The position numbers and the translations under genes are program-made. A stretch of 64,000 bases of DNA, taken from Akkermansia muciniphila (GTDB taxonomy: Bacteria > Verrucomicrobiota > Verrucomicrobiia > Verrucomicrobiales > V1-33). The stretch covers positions 20,636-84,635 of the forward strand of contig CAMDJM010000013.1 of the NCBI GenBank assembly GCA_945900785.1, written 5' to 3'. Of this stretch, positions 59,954 to 64,000 are shown piece by piece; positions within the stretch are counted from its first letter, which is position 1; every line of letters starts with the position of its first letter. Under the pieces are notes generated by a model, which searched no databases, had not been told where the DNA came from, and saw nothing but the letters and a program-made list of their open reading frames with translations.

Positions 59954-61846
59954 TCATCCAACTTCTGCCGCTGAGGCTTCCGGGCGTCCCTTTTCCAGGA
60001 TCACCGTCAACAGCGCCACATCCGCTGGGGTGACGCCTTGGATGCGGCCGGCCTGACCGAGGGTCTGGGGACGGATCGACATCAGCTTCTGCTGGGCTTC
60101 TTTTTTTAAACCCCGCACACTCGCGTAGTCGATCCAGTCCGGCAGGATGCGGTGTTCCATTTTGGAGGTGCGGGTGATCATGTCCTGCTGACGCACCAGG
60201 TAGCCGGCGTATTTCAGATCGATCTCCAGCAGGTCCCAGATGACGGGGGAAAACTTCGCGCGCAGTTCCTCCGGCAGGAGCCGCCAATCACTTTCGGTCC
60301 GGCGGAACCACTTTTCCAAATGCACCCCCTCGTGGACGATCAAAGCGGCCATGGCATGGGCTTCGGCCAAGGCGGCGGCCTTTTCCTCGGTGCGGCGTTT
60401 GCGTTCCGGGCCAATGAAACCCAGCTCCGCCGCTTCCGGGGAGAGGCGCAGGTCGCAATTGTCCTGGCGGAGCAGCAGACGGTATTCCGCCCGGCTCGTG
60501 AACATGCGGTAAGGTTCGGTCACGCCCTTCGTCACCAGATCGTCCACCATCACGCCGAGATAAGAGGTCGTGCGCGACGGGATGTAGGCCGGTTTCCCGG
60601 AAAGTTTCAGCGCGGCATTCAGACCAGCGATGAGTCCCTGCCCAGCAGCTTCCTCGTAGCCTGAGGTCCCATTGATCTGCCCCGCGAAATAGAGATGCTC
60701 CACCCGCTTCGTCTCCATGGTTGGGTAAAGTTGGGTGGGAGGGCAGAAATCATACTCCACCGCGTAGCCTGGCCGGATGATCTCTGCCTGCTCCAGCGCA
60801 GGGATGGATCGGATGAAGGCATACTGCACCTCGTAGGGCAGGGAGGTGGAGACCCCGTTGATGTAATATTCGTTCGAATGCCGGCCCTCGGGTTCGAGGA
60901 AGAGCTGATGCGATCCTTTCTCGGCAAAGCGGACCACCTTGTCCTCGATGCTGGGGCAATACCGGGGCCCAATACCTTCGATCACTCCCGCATACATCGG
61001 GGATTGGTGCAGGTTCGCCCGGATGATGTCGTGAGTCTGCGGGGAAGTGTGCGTGATCCAGCAGGGCATTTGTTCCACGTGGAACGCCGGATCGGCCCAG
61101 CGGTTGAGGGTAAAGAGTTCCCCAGGATCCCGCCCGATGGTGTCCGTCATGTAGGAGAAGAAAGCCGGGGGGGTATCTCCATCCTGCCGTTCACAGCGGG
61201 AGAAATCGATGGACCGCCCATTCAAGCGGCATGGGGTGCCGGTCTTGAAGCGCTGCACCTCAAAGCCGAGGTCCCTCAGCGAATCGCTCACCGTGGACAT
61301 CGCGTCACCCATGCGACCCCCCACCGCGTTCCGCATGCCGACATGGAGCAAGCCTCGCATGAAGGTGCCTGCCGAGATGACAATAGCGCGGCAACGGAAG
61401 TGGATCCCCAGATTGGTCCGCAATCCCACCACCTTATCGTTCTCCACCAGAATCTCCGCCACGTTCCCTTGGTGCAGCTCCAGGTTCGGCGTGTTCTCCA
61501 GCACCCACTTCATCCGGAACTGATACGCCTTCTTATCCGCCTGAGCGCGTGGGGAGCGCACGCTCGGTCCCTTGGTCGCATTCAGCATGCGAAACTGAAT
61601 CGCAGTCGCGTCCGTGTTCAAACCCATCCCTCCCCCCAGGGCATCAATCTCCCGAACCATGTTCCCCTTCGCCAGTCCACCGATTGCCGGGTTGCAAGAC
61701 ATCTGGGCAATCGTATCCAGATTCTGCGTCAGCAAGGCGGTGCGCGCCCCCAAGCGGGCCGCCGCCAGCGCCGCCTCCACCCCAGCATGGCCAGCGCCGA
61801 CGATAAGGACATCATAATGGGTGGGGTAGGTGAAATCGGAGGTCAT
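59954..61846 (-). CDS. mnmG: tRNA uridine 5-carboxymethylaminomethyl modification enzyme (GidA)
   Basis: 630 residues from the ATG at 61846. MnmG with MnmE installs the cmnm5 group at the wobble uridine of tRNA using FAD, glycine and methylene-THF. The FAD motif is VLIVGAGHAGVEAALAAARL at the N-terminus. Conserved segments CNPAIGGLAKGNMVREIDAL and GGGMG, TGTFMRGLLHVG-type sequence, FKTGTPCRLNGRSIDFS, CPSIEDKVVRF and AGQINGTSGYEEAAGQGLIA are present, and the C-terminal helical domain ends in GVTPADVALLTVIL. mnmG often lies near oriC, which fits the two parS-like sites in and before it. Both lie on the strand between mnmG and the SecD-like gene. Confidence 0.95.
   Translation of the reverse strand: MTSDFTYPTHYDVLIVGAGHAGVEAALAAARLGARTALLTQNLDTIAQMSCNPAIGGLAKGNMVREIDALGGGMGLNTDATAIQFRMLNATKGPSVRSPRAQADKKAYQFRMKWVLENTPNLELHQGNVAEILVENDKVVGLRTNLGIHFRCRAIVISAGTFMRGLLHVGMRNAVGGRMGDAMSTVSDSLRDLGFEVQRFKTGTPCRLNGRSIDFSRCERQDGDTPPAFFSYMTDTIGRDPGELFTLNRWADPAFHVEQMPCWITHTSPQTHDIIRANLHQSPMYAGVIEGIGPRYCPSIEDKVVRFAEKGSHQLFLEPEGRHSNEYYINGVSTSLPYEVQYAFIRSIPALEQAEIIRPGYAVEYDFCPPTQLYPTMETKRVEHLYFAGQINGTSGYEEAAGQGLIAGLNAALKLSGKPAYIPSRTTSYLGVMVDDLVTKGVTEPYRMFTSRAEYRLLLRQDNCDLRLSPEAAELGFIGPERKRRTEEKAAALAEAHAMAALIVHEGVHLEKWFRRTESDWRLLPEELRAKFSPVIWDLLEIDLKYAGYLVRQQDMITRTSKMEHRILPDWIDYASVRGLKKEAQQKLMSIRPQTLGQAGRIQGVTPADVALLTVILEKGRPEASAAEVG
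61071..61086. promoter_or_regulatory. parS-like ParB-binding site within mnmG
   Basis: TGTTCCACGTGGAACG contains the perfect 14-bp palindrome GTTCCACGTGGAAC, matching the bacterial parS consensus TGTTNCACGTGNAACA except at the last base. In the mnmG frame it encodes FHVEQ, so it fits the coding sequence without disturbing it. parS sites load ParB for chromosome segregation and cluster near the replication origin. An identical 16-mer lies at 61920. Confidence 0.75.
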
Positions 61847-61919
61847 AGAGGAGTTGGAAACGGAAAGCCCCAGAGGTTCCAGCAGGGGTGAAGAGGAATA
61901 CAGTAGCACAGGATGCAAA

Positions 61920-61935
61920 TGTTCCACGTGGAACG
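61920..61935. promoter_or_regulatory. parS-like ParB-binding site upstream of mnmG
   Basis: The same 16 bases, TGTTCCACGTGGAACG, as at 61071, about 850 bp away and 73 bp upstream of the mnmG start, in the spacer with the divergent SecD-like gene. Two exact copies of a rare palindrome so close together are very unlikely by chance. Confidence 0.82.
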
Positions 61936-62034
61936 ATTATTGGAGTGGACCAGCAGACCATGGACCACGGGACAGTTGGACTTTGTGTGCGATCAAGGCT
62001 TGCCCAAATTGTCCAGGAGAACTATATTACGGGA

Positions 62035-63057
62035 ATGAGAATTCCTCTTTTGGTTTGTTTCCTCTTGGGTGAAATCCACGCAGATGGTCGCGCGAGTGAG
62101 GCGACAGAAATCAAAAGCAAGGCGGAAACAGCACTCCTCGAAGGCCATGAGAAACTCATTGACGCATACCGGATACAGTTGGCAGCAGCTGTGGCAAAAG
62201 CAGATCGCGTGGAGGTTTTCCAACTGGACGACAGGGTAACTGGCAATGAAAAAATAGGTGATCCGAACGACCCATTTAACGGGCAGAGCAAAGACAAGTG
62301 GTTCAGGGTAGATGTTCCGGAAACACCCTCTTCAAAGATCACGGAAAAATTATTAGTGCCTCAGGAAAAACTGGAGCCCTTGCTTCGCATTATTTCGAAT
62401 ATGCTGGAGCATCCAGGTGAAGAGTTGGCGGCTTGTCATGACCCAGTTCATGGAATCAGAGTCTATTCCGGAGAGGAGCTGCTTTTTGAAACAAGCCTCT
62501 GTTATAAATGTCTGAACTTCACCATGGGAAGCCCCATCGGGGGGGAATATGTGCCGCTGCCGGAGAATGGAATCAAAGCGATGATGCTGAAGCTCCTCCC
62601 CCTTCACGGGAAAGTGATCCCAGCGGCTGGCTTGGAGCTTCGATTGGTAGTAAGCGAGGCCAGCTCAGAGACAGAAAGTTTATCATTCAAAACCAGTCCA
62701 AACTCCGGAGCCAAGGATGATTTAATTACGAAGAAAGCCGTGGAATTTGCAGAAACAGACCTGGAATCCGTGAGCATGGCTGAATATGCGGAACCGATTC
62801 CTGAGCAGGACGGGAAGAAGAGCAATGCAAACTCAGCAGCGATTCAAATCGTGCTCACACCAGAAGCCGGAAAGAAAATGGAACAATTGAGCGAACAAAA
62901 CCTGGGAAAGCGAATCGCCATTTTGGTGGATCATGAAATCGTCATGGCCCCGACCATTCAGACAATCATGGGGCGGAATTTGATGATTTCCGGAAATTTC
63001 ACCCCGGAAGAAGCGAAGCGAGTGATTGGTAAAATCCAGCAAGCCGCCCGGAAATAA
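62035..63057 (+). CDS. Secreted protein with SecD P1-head-like C-terminal domain
   Basis: 340 residues from the ATG at 62035, where a signal peptide starts (MRIPLLVCFLLGEIHADG). The long N-terminal part (LLVPQEKLEPLLRIISNMLE, YKCLNFTMGSPIGGEYVPLP) is unfamiliar. The C-terminal ~75 residues follow the SecD first periplasmic domain head: AAIQIVLTPEAGKKMEQLSE, GKRIAILVDHEIVMAPTIQT and ISGNFTPEEAKRVIGKIQQA. There are no membrane helices after the signal, so it is not a SecD translocase subunit. Base composition is visibly more AT-rich than that of its neighbours. It lies just beyond the second parS-like site. Confidence 0.7.
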   Translation: MRIPLLVCFLLGEIHADGRASEATEIKSKAETALLEGHEKLIDAYRIQLAAAVAKADRVEVFQLDDRVTGNEKIGDPNDPFNGQSKDKWFRVDVPETPSSKITEKLLVPQEKLEPLLRIISNMLEHPGEELAACHDPVHGIRVYSGEELLFETSLCYKCLNFTMGSPIGGEYVPLPENGIKAMMLKLLPLHGKVIPAAGLELRLVVSEASSETESLSFKTSPNSGAKDDLITKKAVEFAETDLESVSMAEYAEPIPEQDGKKSNANSAAIQIVLTPEAGKKMEQLSEQNLGKRIAILVDHEIVMAPTIQTIMGRNLMISGNFTPEEAKRVIGKIQQAARK

Positions 63058-63067
63058 ATTCTGGCAT

Positions 63068-63103
63068 CAAATAAATAAATAGAAACGCTCCATGGAAGGA
63101 GCC
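63068..63103 (-). terminator. Probable terminator of folA
   Basis: On the minus strand GGCTCC-TTCCAT-GGAGCG is followed by a T-rich run (TTTCTATTTATTTATTT), about 50 bp past the folA stop. The stem is only 5-6 bp, so the call is tentative. Confidence 0.5.
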
Positions 63104-63152
63104 AAATTGAATTCCGAGGCCAACGAAAAATCAAAAGCTTTATAATATATCG

Positions 63153-63593
63153 TTAAAAACGACGCGCGTAACGGCGCCACTCTGCTTTACCGGGGATGGA
63201 ATCCAGCACTTCCTCCAGACGAAAATCAGCTTCGAAGGGAGGAAAAATGGTGTCTCCATCTGCCTCATCAGAAAGAACGGTGAGCAGAATTTCCTGGGTC
63301 CGTCCCAATAACAACTGATAGATCTCGGCTCCACCGATGACGTAGACCGGCCCCTCCAGGTCAAGGGCATCGAGATCCGCCAGACTGCGCAACACTTCGG
63401 CCCCGGGCTGGTCCGGGAGGGTGCGGGAGAGAATGAGATTCCGGCGGTTCGGCAAAGGACGGCCGAGGCTTTCCCAGGTTTTCCGGCCCATGAGAATGGG
63501 ATGGCCGGTGGTGGTTTTTCGGAAGAACTTTAAATCTTCCGGCAGGTGCCAAGGCAAGGCACCATTTTTCCCAATAATGCGGTTGGCCGCCAT
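63153..63593 (-). CDS. folA: Dihydrofolate reductase
   Basis: 146 residues from the ATG at 63593. The enzyme reduces dihydrofolate with NADPH. Clear motifs: ANRIIGKNGALPWHLPEDLK with the active-site Trp and Glu/Asp region, FFRKTTTGHPILMGRKTWES, GRPLPNRRNLILSR, and the NADPH loop VYVIGGAEIYQLLL. The first beta-strand of DHFR (about seven residues before this methionine) is missing from the ATG model, yet the codons just upstream read YIAIAA in frame, exactly the expected strand. No ATG, GTG or TTG lies between them and an upstream TGA. thyA is 125 bp upstream on the same strand, the usual pairing. Confidence 0.88.
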   Translation of the reverse strand: MAANRIIGKNGALPWHLPEDLKFFRKTTTGHPILMGRKTWESLGRPLPNRRNLILSRTLPDQPGAEVLRSLADLDALDLEGPVYVIGGAEIYQLLLGRTQEILLTVLSDEADGDTIFPPFEADFRLEEVLDSIPGKAEWRRYARRF

Positions 63594-63718
63594 GGCGGCG
63601 ATGGCGATATAATAAAAAGGAGTTTTCAGAATTATTAGGTTTTAAAATTCAGTTTCGAAACCAACCGGTAGACAGGCGGCTCCTCAAGGAAATAGGCATT
63701 TTAGTGTAGTTCTCCGGC

Positions 63719-64000
63719 CTACACGGCAATCGGAGCTTTGATCGCCGGATGGGGTGCGTAACCGGCGAGGGTGATGTCGTCGTAGGTGAAAGCGTCGATT
63801 TCCTTGACTGCGGGATTCAAATGCAGCGTGGGAAGGGGGCGCGGCTCGCGGCTGAGTTGTTCCTGCACCTGATCGAGGTGATTTTGATAAAGATGCAAAT
63901 CGCCGATGGTGTGGATGAAATCGCCGGGGAGGTAGCCCGTCACCTGGGCGATCATGTGGGTGAGCAGGGCGTAGGACGCGATATTGAAGGGGACCCCGAG
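63719..64000 (-). CDS. thyA: Thymidylate synthase (partial, C-terminal part)
   Basis: The gene enters from beyond the window's end; 93 residues and the stop are visible. [20 protein letters not shown] followed by [20 protein letters not shown] is the strongly conserved dUMP-binding and catalytic-core end of Thy[21 protein letters not shown] and [21 protein letters not shown] sequence close the protein as in E. coli. It methylates dUMP using methylene-THF, producing dihydrofolate that the adjacent folA recycles. Confidence 0.95.
   Translation of the reverse strand, partial: LGVPFNIASYALLTHMIAQVTGYLPGDFIHTIGDLHLYQNHLDQVQEQLSREPRPLPTLHLNPAVKEIDAFTYDDITLAGYAPHPAIKAPIAV

Overview
The window is a GC-rich (roughly 60 %) bacterial chromosome segment, densely coding on both strands. 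It looks like a member of the Verrucomicrobiota. That is an inference from gene content: a DUF1080 protein, large PQQ-propeller/cytochrome c and Ig-domain secreted proteins, the long form of IspG, a 34-residue AURKAIP1/COX24-like peptide, a sulfite reductase flavoprotein without its flavodoxin domain, and a delta-60/cadherin-like remnant. No rRNA, CRISPR array, phage or plasmid backbone is visible. One tRNA gene, Leu(CAA), is present.

Layout. 0-4.7 kb: porin tail, a secreted protein of unknown function, a flavin-dependent halogenase-like enzyme overlapping it antisense, a membrane/pilin-like protein and a glycerophosphodiesterase. 4.7-10 kb: trpS, DedA, then a lipid operon (CDP-alcohol phosphatidyltransferase, acyltransferase, CdsA-like) facing an SDR reductase. 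10-20 kb: secreted proteins (DUF1080, PQQ dehydrogenase-cytochrome c, C-terminal processing protease, Ig-repeat protein, esterase) and a GrpE-like plus zinc-finger pair. 20-29 kb: a VapBC-type module next to alaS, dusB, a lipoprotein, an esterase and a cyclopropane fatty acid synthase. 29-37 kb: the surA-like/pdxA/hflK/hflC operon, a SorAB-like sulfite dehydrogenase pair, entericidin, an HD exoribonuclease and acylphosphatase. 37-44 kb: two decayed genes, tRNA-Leu, hypotheticals and MacB/LolD-type ABC genes. 44-51 kb: TPR protein, CysJ-like flavoprotein, exonuclease III and a small cluster with metal-handling features. 51-64 kb: ispG, rseP, lipase, acyltransferase, rsmE, ribD, gmhB-like, mnmG with two parS-like sites, a SecD-head-domain protein, folA and thyA.

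Most striking observation: alaS contains a complete in-frame REP-associated tyrosine transposase (RAYT, HUH/Y1 family) bounded by 63-bp inverted repeats of paired TCC-loop hairpins. It sits in the loop just before the conserved AFRLYD-GFP region of alanyl-tRNA synthetase. The reading frame stays open through both repeats, which translate as Pro/Gly-rich linkers, and the transposase has no start codon of its own before its first conserved strand. The product would be an AlaS-RAYT-AlaS chimera of about 1157 residues.

Other notable features: two identical parS-like 16-mers in and upstream of mnmG, suggesting proximity to the replication origin; a duplicated 3' gene end flanking the Ig-repeat gene; a membrane gene split by one in-frame stop; a frameshifted secreted protein; and a folA whose first beta-strand is encoded upstream of its only ATG. 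Functions are assigned from motifs read by eye and recalled family knowledge; no database search was run.
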